DNA from: Pseudotabrizicola sp. | GTDB taxonomy: Bacteria; Pseudomonadota; Alphaproteobacteria; Rhodobacterales; Rhodobacteraceae | Assembly: GCF_030684215.1 (NCBI RefSeq) | Contig: NZ_JAUXOV010000052.1 | Span: forward strand, 62,001 to 126,000 | Length of the DNA: 64,000 nucleotides | Direction: 5' to 3' | Program-made: the position numbers and the translations under genes | Notes under the pieces: generated by a model | Told to the model about the DNA's origin: nothing | Database searches by the model: none | What the model saw: only the letters and a program-made list of their open reading frames with translations | Part shown: piece by piece, positions 27,088 through 35,669 of the stretch | How positions within the stretch are numbered: position 1 is the stretch's first letter | Layout: each line of letters opens with the position of its first letter

Positions 27088-27792
27088 TTATTCGAGCGTG
27101 GCGAAATAGGCGGCCAAAGCGGCAATCTCGTCATTCGACAAGCGGCTGGCCATCATTTGCATGACGGGATGCGGGCGCAGTTTGGATTTATAGGCGTGCA
27201 TTGCGACCACGAAATCTTCGGGTGGCCATTGGGTGATGGCCGGAATGCCTTCATCGGCACCATCGCGGCGGTGGCAGGTAGAACATTCGGATGACAGATA
27301 GGCACCGTATTCCGGGTCGCCCTGAATGGCGAGGATCGCAGGATCAAGGGTAGGCTCGGACTTGCGCGCCGTCGGCTCGGATTCCGGGATGTTGGCCGGT
27401 TGATCGGAATAATCGCGCAAGAATGCCATCAGATCGGCACGGGCGGAGGCATCGGCCATGCCACGGTAGTTCATCCGGGTGCCAGACACCAGCGCCTTTG
27501 GGTTTTCGATATAGGCATCAAGGGTTTGCAGGGTCCATGTCAGGCCATCAGCGCCCATGCGGGTTATGGATTTGGAGTATTTGAACCCGGCAACGGTGCC
27601 TGCTTTGCGCCCGAAGATATTGCTTAGAGTGGGGCCAACGCGGTTGGTGGCCCCGTCTCCAATCTGGTGGCAGGCCTTGCACTGGCGGTCAAACAGCGTG
27701 GCCCCGCGTGCCGCGTCACCGATCCTTTCGGCGGCGACGGGCAAAGCTGTGGCTGCGGCGAGGGTCAGGGCCAGAAAGATTTGCCGTATCAT
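27088..27792 (-). CDS. soxE: Dihaem cytochrome c SoxE
   Basis: A periplasmic cytochrome of 234 residues with a signal peptide ending PVAAE. Two haem-binding sites are seen, CKACH (about residue 38) and CSTCH (about 170), with possible methionine ligands in GTRMNYRGM and QMMASRL. Its first half is a mitochondrial-type cytochrome c domain and its second half a separate class I domain. It is the electron partner of SoxF in related clusters. The start lies 6 bases after soxD, so they are translated together. Confidence 0.9.
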   Translation of the reverse strand: MIRQIFLALTLAAATALPVAAERIGDAARGATLFDRQCKACHQIGDGATNRVGPTLSNIFGRKAGTVAGFKYSKSITRMGADGLTWTLQTLDAYIENPKALVSGTRMNYRGMADASARADLMAFLRDYSDQPANIPESEPTARKSEPTLDPAILAIQGDPEYGAYLSSECSTCHRRDGADEGIPAITQWPPEDFVVAMHAYKSKLRPHPVMQMMASRLSNDEIAALAAYFATLE

Positions 27793-27798
27793 CCCCGA

Positions 27799-28923
27799 TC
27801 AGCCCCCGAAGCTGGCCAGATATGCGATGACGGCCGCACGTTCCTGTTCAGATTTCAACCCGGCGAAGGCCATTTTGGTGCCCTTCATAAAGCTGCGTGG
27901 GTTTTCCAGAAACGCATGGAGCGCGGCGTCATCCCAGACCAGCCCATCCTCGGCCATGGCAAGCAGCGGTTTGGAATAGTTGAAGCCAGCAACCACCCCG
28001 GCCGCATCGCCTACGATACCGTTGAGCGTTGGGCCGACGGCATTTTTCGCACCTTCACCCACCTTATGGCAGGCCATGCATTTTTTGAACACTGTCTCGC
28101 CTGCGGCGATCAGGACCGGGTCTGCGGTGGCGGGAACGACAACTTCTGGCTGTGCTGCCGCTTCCGGGGGGGCTTCTGCTACAACGTCAGCCGGGGCCTC
28201 GGCCGCAGCGGCCTTGGCGGCGGGCGTCACCGCAGCGCCACCTGAATCGGCCACCAAGACCGGCAAGGTTCCGGCGGGTTTGCCGTCTTCATCTGTGGGG
28301 GTCACTTTCAGATCGACGGCGCGTTTGGTGACCTGCGGGTCAGTTTTCAGACAGTTTTCCATGCAGGGTTCGCCGGTGAACAGCGGGTATTCTGTCTGGG
28401 GCCGATCATCTTCGTAAAAGCCGTCAACATTGGGCATGACGATTGTGGTAAAGTTTTCTTGCGTCAGAACGAAATCGTCTTCGACAATCCCGTTGGAATA
28501 CAAAAGGAAAGCGGTGATGGCGTAGGTGTCATCCGCCGTCAGCGTCTGCGCGCCGCCAAAGGGCATTGAGCGGTGGACATAATCAAAAACGGTTGAGAGA
28601 TAAGGCCAATAGCTGCCAATGGTCTTGACCGGGCGAGGGTCAGTCAGCGACCCATTGCCACCGGCAAGCACCGGCCAACTGTCCAGCCCTTCGGCAAAAT
28701 CGCCGTGGCACGAGGCGCAGTAAGAGCCGAACACCTCTTCCCCGGTTTCAACATCGCCAGACCCAACAGGCAGGCCGGTGCCATCGGGAAGCACGGCAAT
28801 ATCCCAGGCTTCGATTTCTTCGGTCAAAGCTGGGCGGCCAAGGCCCAGCGGTTCGGCAAGGGCAGGGGCGACAAATGTGGTCAGAACGGCCGAGGCTAGC
28901 ACCAGTTTAAGCGATTTCGACAT
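27799..28923 (-). CDS. soxD: Sulfur dehydrogenase cytochrome subunit SoxD (dihaem)
   Basis: SoxCD oxidises the outer sulfane sulfur bound to SoxY, giving six electrons; SoxD passes them to small cytochromes. The 374-residue protein has a signal peptide (ending PALAE) and two haem sites: CASCH near residue 69 and CMACH near 286. A linker rich in Ala, Pro and Val (about 222-268) separates the domains. A further cysteine pair in GEPCMENCLKTDP does not bind haem by the CxxCH rule and may be a disulfide. The ATG at 28923 is used; it overlaps soxC by 17 bases. Confidence 0.93.
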   Translation of the reverse strand: MSKSLKLVLASAVLTTFVAPALAEPLGLGRPALTEEIEAWDIAVLPDGTGLPVGSGDVETGEEVFGSYCASCHGDFAEGLDSWPVLAGGNGSLTDPRPVKTIGSYWPYLSTVFDYVHRSMPFGGAQTLTADDTYAITAFLLYSNGIVEDDFVLTQENFTTIVMPNVDGFYEDDRPQTEYPLFTGEPCMENCLKTDPQVTKRAVDLKVTPTDEDGKPAGTLPVLVADSGGAAVTPAAKAAAAEAPADVVAEAPPEAAAQPEVVVPATADPVLIAAGETVFKKCMACHKVGEGAKNAVGPTLNGIVGDAAGVVAGFNYSKPLLAMAEDGLVWDDAALHAFLENPRSFMKGTKMAFAGLKSEQERAAVIAYLASFGG

Positions 28924-30172
28924 TCTCGACCTCTCCGTCAGCGCGCACCCACCAGACCTGGATGGAATTGTTGTGGTAAACGTTGTTGGTGCCGCGAATA
29001 TCGCGCAGCGCCTGCTTGGTGGGCTGGACATAGCCGGTTTCATCCACCGCACGTGACAGGATAAACATCTCAGACCCGTCCCAGTTCATGTCATAGTGAA
29101 AGCGGGTCAGGGCCTTTGGCTTGGCATCACCGGAAATGCGGGCCGGGGCCCATGTGTTGCCGCCATCGGTGGATACATCAACGCGGGTTATCGCGCCGTT
29201 ACCGCTCCACGCCAGACCGGTCACGACCAAGGGGCCTGCGCCGTGGCGGATGGGTGCCTGCGGACTGGGCGAGGTGATGACGGATTTGGCATCCATCACC
29301 CATGTCCATTTGCGCGCGCGCCCGTCAGGCATCAGGTCGGTGTATTTCGAGGTTTCCTCTCGGCTTTGCACGGCCTGATCATAGACCCCAATCCGGCGGA
29401 TCCATTTGACCCACATATTGCCTTCCCAGCCCGGCACAACCAGACGGACCGGATAGCCATGCTCCTTGCGCAGCGCCTCGCCATTTGCAAAGAATGCGAC
29501 CATCACATCATCAAGTGCCTTTTCCAGCGGGATCGAGCGGCCGTTCGACGATGCGTCGTGGCCTTCGACATAGACCCATTTGCCAGCGGTCTGCACACCC
29601 GCCTCGGCCAACAGGTCACGCAGCATGACGCCGGTGTATTCCATGTTGTGGATCATGCCTTGGGTAAACTGGCAGCCCTCTAGCTGCGCGCCGCCCCATT
29701 CCATACCGCCATTGGCCGCACATTCACAAAACGCGGTGGTGATGTGGCGGGGAAAGCGCATCAGGTCTTCAAAGGTGAAAACCAGCGGGGTGTCGACCAG
29801 CCCGTTGATCATCAGGCGGTAGTCTTGTTTGGTCATATCGATCGCACCAGAGTGGTGGCGTTCAAACGCGCAGCCCTGCGGGGTTATCGTGCCTTCCAGC
29901 GCGTGGATCGGCGTGAAGTTGATCGAACTGACCGGGCTTTCGGTCAGCCATTCCACATTGCGACGCACAACATGCGCCTCATGGGAAATCGGCGTGCCAT
30001 AGGGGGCCGCATCGACCGGATCACCAAAGCCCGAGGCATAGTCCTGCACCTCGGTGATCAGTGGGTCAGCCGTTTGGGCGTGGGCAGCAGTTGCCATCAG
30101 CCCGGCCCCAGCGGCAGCGGTGCCGCGCAGGAACGTGCGGCGCGATGTGTGGTTATGTGGTTCGTCGGTCAT
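28907..30172 (-). CDS. soxC: Sulfur dehydrogenase molybdenum subunit SoxC
   Basis: A molybdopterin protein of 421 residues of the sulfite oxidase family. A Tat signal is present: SRRTFLRGTAAAGAGLM, cleaved near AHAQT. The molybdenum-ligating cysteine is expected in TTAFCECAANGG (about residue 144). The C-terminal dimerisation domain follows from about 300 with DVSTDGGNTW. SoxC with SoxD is the sulfane dehydrogenase that lets the organism oxidise thiosulfate fully to sulfate without sulfur globules. It is read between soxB and soxD. Confidence 0.94.
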   Translation of the reverse strand: MTDEPHNHTSRRTFLRGTAAAGAGLMATAAHAQTADPLITEVQDYASGFGDPVDAAPYGTPISHEAHVVRRNVEWLTESPVSSINFTPIHALEGTITPQGCAFERHHSGAIDMTKQDYRLMINGLVDTPLVFTFEDLMRFPRHITTAFCECAANGGMEWGGAQLEGCQFTQGMIHNMEYTGVMLRDLLAEAGVQTAGKWVYVEGHDASSNGRSIPLEKALDDVMVAFFANGEALRKEHGYPVRLVVPGWEGNMWVKWIRRIGVYDQAVQSREETSKYTDLMPDGRARKWTWVMDAKSVITSPSPQAPIRHGAGPLVVTGLAWSGNGAITRVDVSTDGGNTWAPARISGDAKPKALTRFHYDMNWDGSEMFILSRAVDETGYVQPTKQALRDIRGTNNVYHNNSIQVWWVRADGEVENVEIA

Positions 30173-30192
30173 GTGGCGAACGCTCCTGTTGC

Positions 30193-31884
30193 TTAAAGAC
30201 CGGTCACGGAGACCGAGGTGTTGGGGTCCAGTTTGACGGTGCCGAGCTTGCGGATGTGCGCCTCGACCACGTCCCAGATTTGCGGGCCGGTGGTGCCTTC
30301 GTTCACCGATGCCCAGCCTGCGACGGTGTAGGATTTTGCGGCGTCAATCGCCTCGCCCGTGTCGGTCAGGGCAAGGTTGGTGATGCGGCTGCCGATGGGT
30401 TTCGAGACGTCGATAGCAAAGCCCATCCCGCCCACGCGCACCATATCGCCGCCCTGCTGGTAATAGGGGTCGGTGTTGAACAGGTTGTCGGCCACATCTT
30501 CCAGCACGGCATGCAGCGTCTCGCCGGTCATCTCAGTACGGTAGACCTGGCCATAGGTCATCGAGGTGGCGTTATGGATATCTTCGCGGGTGATATCATC
30601 GCCGGGCATCAGGCTTGGCCCCCAACGCACGCCGGGTGACAGGGCGATCTGGGCGTCCCGTTCACTGCGCACTGCGTCGCAGATCAGATCATCCCATGTG
30701 CCCTGAAAGTTGCCGCGACGATACAGCAGACTTTCGGTTGTGCCGATCTTTTCCTCCAGCTGGTCTTTGAACGGCGCGCGTTCGGCGTCGATCAGGGCGG
30801 CCATATCGGCATCCGGGGTGATGACATCTGCGAAAATTGGGATCAGTTTATGGCGGAAACCCATCATCTTGCCGTCACGCACATCCAGATCGACGCGGCT
30901 TACGAATTTCCCATTGGACCCGGATGCGATCAGGATGGTCTGGCCGACCAGAACCGGTTCGGGAATGGCGTCATGGGTGTGGCCGGTCAGGATCACATCA
31001 ATGCCCTGCACGCGGGCAGCCATCTTCTGGTCAACGTCAAAGCCATTGTGCGACAGGCAAACCACCAGATCGACCCCGGCTTCGCGGACTTCGTTCACCA
31101 CGGCTTGCATGCGTTCTTCGCGGATACCGAACGAGTATTCAGGAAACATCCAGCGCGGGTTGGCGATGGGCATATAGGGAAAGGCCTGACCAATCACGGC
31201 GATGCGGGTGCTGGCGCGTTCAAAGATCTTATAGGGTTCAAACGCGGGTTCATCCCACTCGGCATCAAAGATGTTGGCACCAAGGAAGGCAAAGGGCAGG
31301 TTCTCCACGATTTCCTGCACGCGCTCGGTGCCAAAGGTCCATTCCCAATGGCTGGTCATCGCATCGGGGGTCAGGGCGTTCATCACGTTGACCATATCCT
31401 GACCGTTAGTGAGTAGGCTGGTCATTGACCCGTGCCATGTGTCGCCACCATCCAACAACAACGCGTCAGGCCGAGCGGCGCGGATGGATTTGACCACCGT
31501 GGCCACGCGGTCCATACCACCCATCTTGCCATAGGTCTTGCCCAGGGCGACAAAATCTTCATGCGTCAGCGCATAGGCTTCGGCACTGCCCGGGGTCAGG
31601 TTGAACATCTGGGCAAAGGCGTCGCCCACCACATGCGGCGGCTTGCCCTTCGCATCACCCACACCGATGTTCCATTCTGGCTCGCGGAACCAGATCGGTT
31701 TAAGCTGGGCATGAATGTCGGTGATATGGATCAACGTGACATTGCCGAAATCGTCAAACTGCAAAAGTTGATCCTCGGTCAGCGCCTGCTGCGCGGAAAG
31801 CCGCGACCAATTACCAAAGCCTGACACGCCGACAATCGCGGAGGCGGCAAGGGACGCTTGTAAAAATTCGCGGCGGCTTATCAT
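30193..31884 (-). CDS. soxB: Thiosulfohydrolase SoxB
   Basis: SoxB hydrolyses the terminal sulfonate from the SoxY-bound cysteine as sulfate. It belongs to the 5'-nucleotidase/metallophosphoesterase family and binds two Mn ions. Visible metal motifs are HITDIHAQL (about residue 53), GGDTWHGS (about 146), CLSHNGFDVDQ (about 277) and TGHTHD (about 302). The N-terminus MISRREFLQASLAAS is a Tat signal. I place the start at 31884, because AAGGA lies 7 bases upstream; the next ATG upstream (31908) has no ribosome site. The length is then 563 residues, normal for SoxB. Confidence 0.95.
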   Translation of the reverse strand: MISRREFLQASLAASAIVGVSGFGNWSRLSAQQALTEDQLLQFDDFGNVTLIHITDIHAQLKPIWFREPEWNIGVGDAKGKPPHVVGDAFAQMFNLTPGSAEAYALTHEDFVALGKTYGKMGGMDRVATVVKSIRAARPDALLLDGGDTWHGSMTSLLTNGQDMVNVMNALTPDAMTSHWEWTFGTERVQEIVENLPFAFLGANIFDAEWDEPAFEPYKIFERASTRIAVIGQAFPYMPIANPRWMFPEYSFGIREERMQAVVNEVREAGVDLVVCLSHNGFDVDQKMAARVQGIDVILTGHTHDAIPEPVLVGQTILIASGSNGKFVSRVDLDVRDGKMMGFRHKLIPIFADVITPDADMAALIDAERAPFKDQLEEKIGTTESLLYRRGNFQGTWDDLICDAVRSERDAQIALSPGVRWGPSLMPGDDITREDIHNATSMTYGQVYRTEMTGETLHAVLEDVADNLFNTDPYYQQGGDMVRVGGMGFAIDVSKPIGSRITNLALTDTGEAIDAAKSYTVAGWASVNEGTTGPQIWDVVEAHIRKLGTVKLDPNTSVSVTGL

Positions 31885-31967
31885 CGACGTGTCCTTGGCT
31901 TTTGGCATGACGGCAATGACCGCGCAAACGCGGTGGCCGTGATGCCTTTGTCTTTACAGTGGGATAG

Positions 31968-31987
31968 CCTCCCGCCGTAGCGGGAGG
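31968..31987 (-). promoter_or_regulatory. Hairpin between soxA and soxB
   Basis: CCTCCCGC pairs perfectly with GCGGGAGG around a 4-base loop in the 110-base gap between soxA and soxB. There is no T-run on the minus strand, so it looks like an RNA stability or processing element more than a full terminator. It would separate the soxXYZA message from the soxB part. Confidence 0.6.
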
Positions 31988-31994
31988 ATGACTT

Positions 31995-32861
31995 TTAGTG
32001 ACGGACCGACACGCCTTCGACCGAAAGGCCGTTGCCGCGCGAGGCGACGTAAAGTTCCAACGCCTTGAATTCAGCCGAGTCAGGCTTGAAGGTTTCTGCG
32101 CGGGTGTCGCGGACACATCCAACAAAACGCTGTTGTGCTGTCAGGATGCCCGCGTCTTTCAGACGATAGACGGGGAAGCCGTTTACCTGCCCTTGGCTAA
32201 GATGGTCAGCGCGGATGTAGCGGCCCTGGTTGTCTTCGTGGCAATTGGCGCAAGACATCTCCAGTTGCCCGAAGCGGGTGTAATAGATTTCCTTGCCCGC
32301 TTCCCAGAACGGAGCCGCCGCGCCGTCGATGGCGATATTAACCACCTCGCCGCGCGACTGCATAGAGATCAGAGCCAGCATGTCCTTCATCTTGTCGCCG
32401 GTCATGCCCCAGGCTTCCAGCCCCATACGGTCGGTGACGCATTCGTTGACGTAATTCTCAACGGTCATCAAAGCGCCCGTGGTCGCATCAACACGCGGGG
32501 TTACCGCGCGCAAGCCCTTCATGCTTTCGGGGCCTTCGTGGCAGCCTGCACAGCTTTCACCTTTGGCGCCCTGCGCCTTGTTCCAGCTGTCAAGCGCACG
32601 GTCGACATAGACCATGCCCGGATTGTCGAAATCATCGCGCTGAAGCGCGCGGGTTTCGTCCTCGCGGAAGTGCCAGCCGGAATAGATCGTATCCATCACA
32701 TCGGACAGATGGGCAGGGGCGGCGGTTGTGGTCACGATCTCCAGCACACCATCATCTGTTTCGATGCTAAGGCTGTCGTCAACCGGGTCTGCAAAGGCCG
32801 TGCCTGTCAGGGCAAGACCAAGGGCCAGCGTGGTGGCCAGTCGTGCGACGTGACGCTGCAT
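31995..32861 (-). CDS. soxA: Cytochrome SoxA (dihaem)
   Basis: SoxXA joins thiosulfate oxidatively to the SoxY cysteine. SoxA here has 288 residues with a signal peptide ending GTAFADP. Two haem sites are present, CAGCH (about 99) and CANCH (about 201), so it is the dihaem form found in Paracoccus and Rhodovulum. The cysteine that becomes a persulfide haem ligand and active site is in RFVGCVRDTRAE (about 242). The ATG at 32861 is preceded by GGGAGGAG and is preferred over the longer frame. Confidence 0.95.
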   Translation of the reverse strand: MQRHVARLATTLALGLALTGTAFADPVDDSLSIETDDGVLEIVTTTAAPAHLSDVMDTIYSGWHFREDETRALQRDDFDNPGMVYVDRALDSWNKAQGAKGESCAGCHEGPESMKGLRAVTPRVDATTGALMTVENYVNECVTDRMGLEAWGMTGDKMKDMLALISMQSRGEVVNIAIDGAAAPFWEAGKEIYYTRFGQLEMSCANCHEDNQGRYIRADHLSQGQVNGFPVYRLKDAGILTAQQRFVGCVRDTRAETFKPDSAEFKALELYVASRGNGLSVEGVSVRH

Positions 32862-32891
32862 GATGTCTCCTCCCTTAAACATTTGCCGCAA

Positions 32892-33221
32892 TCAGACGAG
32901 TTCGATGGTTTTGACGTCTTCGTAGACCGAGCCGTCGTCATCATACCAAGTGAACTTGATTTCGCCCGAGTCCGCCATTTTTGCGTCAAACTCAAAGTAG
33001 GGGTTGGTCGACACAGCCGGTTCAATCTCCACGTCGATAACATTCACGCCACCCAGATCGCAGGTGAAACGATTGATGATCGAGCGCGGGATCAATTCTC
33101 CGGCAGCGTCTTTGCGCTGACCGGATTCCATCTTGTGGCTGATCAGCGCCTTGATGTTGACCACCTCGCCAACTTTGGCTGATTTCGGAACTTTCACGCG
33201 GGGTTTTGCGTCTTCTGCCAT
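32892..33221 (-). CDS. soxZ: Sulfur carrier complex subunit SoxZ
   Basis: SoxZ (109 residues) pairs with SoxY and holds its carrier arm. The sequence starts MAEDAKPRVKVPKSAKVG and has the family core ALISHKMESGQRKD and NPYFEFDAKM. It has an immunoglobulin-like fold in the family and no signal peptide of its own; it is exported with SoxY. The frame is open far upstream, but that part is soxY read out of frame, so the ATG at 33221 is the start. The only cysteine, in RFTCDLGG, is also usual in SoxZ. Confidence 0.95.
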   Translation of the reverse strand: MAEDAKPRVKVPKSAKVGEVVNIKALISHKMESGQRKDAAGELIPRSIINRFTCDLGGVNVIDVEIEPAVSTNPYFEFDAKMADSGEIKFTWYDDDGSVYEDVKTIELV

Positions 33222-33243
33222 GATATTTCTCCTATTCCTGAAC

Positions 33244-33663
33244 TCAGCCGCCGCAGCCGCCGATGGTGACTTTGACGGTGGCGACCGCCTGAACGATGCT
33301 GCCGTCGGCCATCTTGGCCAAGGCAATGACATCCTGCGTCGTCGCAAGCCGGATGCGGGTGGCGGCCATCTGGCTGCCAGCGGCTGGACCAAAGGCAAAG
33401 GTGGCCACAGCCGGGGTCGGGTTGCCTGCCGCCAGCAGCATGATGGCCACAGCGCCGGGCGCATTGACAGAAACCGGAACCGTGTTGCCGTTTTCCGCGA
33501 TTTCCGGGGCAGTGATGGTGATACCGCCGGTGCCCGGCACCGCGCCTCCGGTGAAGTCGGCGCTGAGTTCTTCAACCGTCTTCGCGAAAAGCGGGTTGGC
33601 CAGTGTTGCGGTCGCGATGCCGCCTAGGCCTGCCCAAAGGGCGTCTCGTCTGGAAAGTTTCAT
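33244..33663 (-). CDS. soxY: Sulfur carrier protein SoxY
   Basis: SoxY carries all intermediates on a cysteine of its C-terminal arm. The last residues are VTIGGCGG, the conserved swinging arm. The N-terminus MKLSRRDALWAGLGGIA is a Tat signal ending near LFAKT. I choose the ATG at 33663: GAGGAG lies 6 bases before it, while the ATG at 33669 overlaps that ribosome site. The protein is then 139 residues. It lies between soxX and soxZ in the standard order. Confidence 0.95.
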   Translation of the reverse strand: MKLSRRDALWAGLGGIATATLANPLFAKTVEELSADFTGGAVPGTGGITITAPEIAENGNTVPVSVNAPGAVAIMLLAAGNPTPAVATFAFGPAAGSQMAATRIRLATTQDVIALAKMADGSIVQAVATVKVTIGGCGG

Positions 33664-33691
33664 GGTCATCTCCTCTGGTCGCGCAGCCGGG

Positions 33692-34165
33692 TCACTCAGT
33701 CATCGTGATCAGATAGGCCACGACATCTTCGATTTGTTGGGCTGTCAGAATGGGTGGCAAATCCTCGGTCGGGGCCTTGCCGCTATAGGCTGCACCCGGA
33801 CGGGTAAAACCTTCGGTTTTGTAGAACGCAGGCATGAAGCTGTCTTCGAACGTCATCTTTGCATTGGCGACAAGGCCGCGCAGCTCGGCTTCAGAATAGC
33901 GGTCTGCCACACCGTCCAGCGGCGGGGCGATGTCACCCTGAAAATCCGCTTCGGGAATGGTGCCAATTTGATGACAGGCAACACAGTTGCCCAAAGATGC
34001 AGTGGTCATCACCTTTTTGCCCGCCGCTGCATCGCCGGGGCTGCCGGTCAGTGAAACGTCGATCGCACCGTCAACATAAGTCACTGCCGATGGGGCGGTT
34101 TCGCTGGCGACTGGTGATGTGATGCACAGCATGGCGGCTGTGGCCAGCCAGAATTGGCGTGTCAT
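33692..34165 (-). CDS. soxX: Cytochrome SoxX (monohaem)
   Basis: The monohaem partner of SoxA, 157 residues with a signal peptide (MTRQFWLATAAMLCITSPVA). One haem site is seen, CVACH near residue 62. A methionine in MPAFYKT or MTFEDSF may be the axial ligand. GGGAGGA lies before the ATG at 34165; the frame continues to 34225 without homology. It is the first of the structural genes soxXYZA, and an AT-rich palindromic region lies directly upstream of it. Confidence 0.94.
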   Translation of the reverse strand: MTRQFWLATAAMLCITSPVASETAPSAVTYVDGAIDVSLTGSPGDAAAGKKVMTTASLGNCVACHQIGTIPEADFQGDIAPPLDGVADRYSEAELRGLVANAKMTFEDSFMPAFYKTEGFTRPGAAYSGKAPTEDLPPILTAQQIEDVVAYLITMTE

Positions 34166-34234
34166 TGCGATCCTCCCAGATCTCTCCCTGGACTTACGAT
34201 AACCCCGGCATGCCTTTGTGTGCAATAGGAATAT

Positions 34235-34260
34235 ATGTATCCTTGAATATTCATATACAT
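34235..34260. promoter_or_regulatory. AT-rich palindromic region upstream of soxX (candidate SoxR operator/promoter)
   Basis: Arms ATGTAT (34235-34240) and ATACAT (34255-34260) enclose the perfect 10-bp palindrome TGAATATTCA (34244-34253). This block is much more AT-rich than its neighbours. In Paracoccus and Pseudaminobacter SoxR binds in this same soxW/soxX gap. Confidence 0.6.
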
Positions 34261-34277
34261 CCTTTTATCTCAACGCC

Positions 34278-34838
34278 TTATGGGGCGTTATCAAGGTTGA
34301 TCCGTGATGAAAGGTATTTCTGGAAGTGCTCGCCTGAGTCGTAACCGTGGTCACGAACCCATGTCAAAAGCGCCTGGGTCGTGCCCGTTTCAAACGCGCC
34401 TGGCATCAGTGCGACCGCTGCTTCGGCGGCTGTCGCTCCTGGCTGCACGGCCTCGGGCAGGAAGATCATCGTGGGGGTGAACATTACGCCCCAACGCACG
34501 GCCATATCCTTTTCGGACAGCATGGTGCCGTCGAAATCGGTTACATCTACATCGCCAAACAGGTTGATCTGAACGACGAAGTAATGGTCATTCAACAGTG
34601 CCGCAACAGCAGCGTCTGGATAGACCTTTTCGTGCATCCTGGTGCAGTAAATGCAGCCACGTTGTTCGACCAGTAACAGCAGTCGTTTGCCTTCGCTGTT
34701 TGCTTCGGCCAGATCATCGGACAAATCCTTGAAGGTTTCGCGCAGCCATTCGGGTTTGTGCAGCCCGTCATCGCCCAGTTCCGCGGCGCAGAGCGGCAGG
34801 GCAGAGATCAAAAACGCAGTCAGGGCGGCGCGGAACAT
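34278..34838 (-). CDS. soxW: Periplasmic thioredoxin-like protein SoxW
   Basis: A thioredoxin-fold protein of 186 residues that takes electrons from SoxV and keeps the Sox proteins, mainly SoxY, active. The signal peptide is MFRAALTAFLISALPLCAAE. The redox motif is CIYC, in VEQRGCIYCTRMHEK (about residue 62-65), and the cis-proline motif is FTPTMIF. The ATG at 34838 follows AAAGGA at 6 bases. The ATG at 34853 overlaps the soxV stop (ATGA) and is an alternative that would add five residues. A larger frame upstream is soxV read out of phase. Confidence 0.88.
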   Translation of the reverse strand: MFRAALTAFLISALPLCAAELGDDGLHKPEWLRETFKDLSDDLAEANSEGKRLLLLVEQRGCIYCTRMHEKVYPDAAVAALLNDHYFVVQINLFGDVDVTDFDGTMLSEKDMAVRWGVMFTPTMIFLPEAVQPGATAAEAAVALMPGAFETGTTQALLTWVRDHGYDSGEHFQKYLSSRINLDNAP

Positions 34839-34849
34839 CTGTTGTCCTT

Positions 34850-35587
34850 TCATTTCAGAGTCGCGGACCAGTCGAAATTGCGGATCATCCAGTCGGCGAT
34901 CAGGTTGACGGAGTTGGTGGCGATCAGGATACCAAAGGCGATCAGCATGACGCCCATCACCTTTTCCACATGGCCCATCATGGCGCGGTGCCGCGCGACC
35001 CAGCCAAGGAACGGGCCGGCAAACAGCGCGGCGATGACAAATGGCAGGGTCATCGACAGGCCGTACACCAGCAAAAGGAGGCCGCCGCGCCACAAATCGC
35101 CCATGCCGCTGGCCACCATCAGGATCGCGGCAAGGGCGGGCCCAACGCAAGGCGTCCAGCCAAAGCCAAAGGCAAGACCCATGACATAGGCACCGATCAG
35201 GGTGGTGGGTTTGGCATCGGACTGCACACGCGCTTCGCGGTAGAACAGGCCGATTTTCAGGATGCCAAGGAAGTGCAGCCCGAATAGGATCAGCACGCCG
35301 CCCGCCACCCAGGACAGGGTTTCGCGCCATTGCAAAAACACACGCCCAAGCGCGGTGGCCCCCAGTCCCAGCATCACAAAAATGGTGGTGACGCCAAAAG
35401 CAAAGGCCAAAGCCTGCACCACAAGTCGCCGTTGTGCGCCGGGGGCAATCGTATCACCGTCGCGCAATTCGCGCACCGACAGCCCGGCCATATAGGAGAG
35501 GTAGAACGGCACCATTGGTAAAATGCATGGCGACAGAAAGGACAAGAGCCCGGCGATCGCCGCCCCGGTGTAGCTGATATCCAGCAT
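34850..35587 (-). CDS. soxV: CcdA-family thiol-disulfide transporter SoxV
   Basis: An integral membrane protein of 245 residues with six or so helices. It carries reducing equivalents from cytosolic thioredoxin to periplasmic SoxW. The two redox cysteines are in LSFLSPCILPMVPFYLSY (about residue 21) and FGFGWTPCVGPALAAIL (about 146), the family hallmarks. It is the first gene of the leftward sox operon and overlaps soxW by the ATGA arrangement or is followed by it at 11 bases, depending on the soxW start. Confidence 0.93.
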   Translation of the reverse strand: MLDISYTGAAIAGLLSFLSPCILPMVPFYLSYMAGLSVRELRDGDTIAPGAQRRLVVQALAFAFGVTTIFVMLGLGATALGRVFLQWRETLSWVAGGVLILFGLHFLGILKIGLFYREARVQSDAKPTTLIGAYVMGLAFGFGWTPCVGPALAAILMVASGMGDLWRGGLLLLVYGLSMTLPFVIAALFAGPFLGWVARHRAMMGHVEKVMGVMLIAFGILIATNSVNLIADWMIRNFDWSATLK

Positions 35588-35627
35588 CTCCCCCCCATGC
35601 GCCTAAGCGACCTTGCCCTGTGATGGC

Positions 35628-35657
35628 AAATATATTAGCATATTTCTATGTTAACAT
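35628..35657. promoter_or_regulatory. Divergent soxV/soxS control region (candidate SoxR operators)
   Basis: The 82-base gap between the divergent genes contains AAATAT and ATATTT separated by 6 bases (35628-35645) and the perfect palindrome ATGTTAACAT (35648-35657). The first resembles the AT-rich palindrome upstream of soxX. SoxR is known to bind the soxS/soxV gap in relatives. Confidence 0.6.
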
Positions 35658-35669
35658 GAGGCTGTCAAC

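Noticed and set aside
31998-33182. A 394-codon plus-strand frame over soxA and soxZ
   Set aside because: It is the reverse of two certain genes with haem motifs and a carrier-protein fold; no homology or start signal of its own.
34278-35330. A 350-residue soxW product using the longest frame
   Set aside because: The N-terminal 159 residues are soxV read out of phase. The signal peptide and ribosome site place the start at 34838 or 34853.
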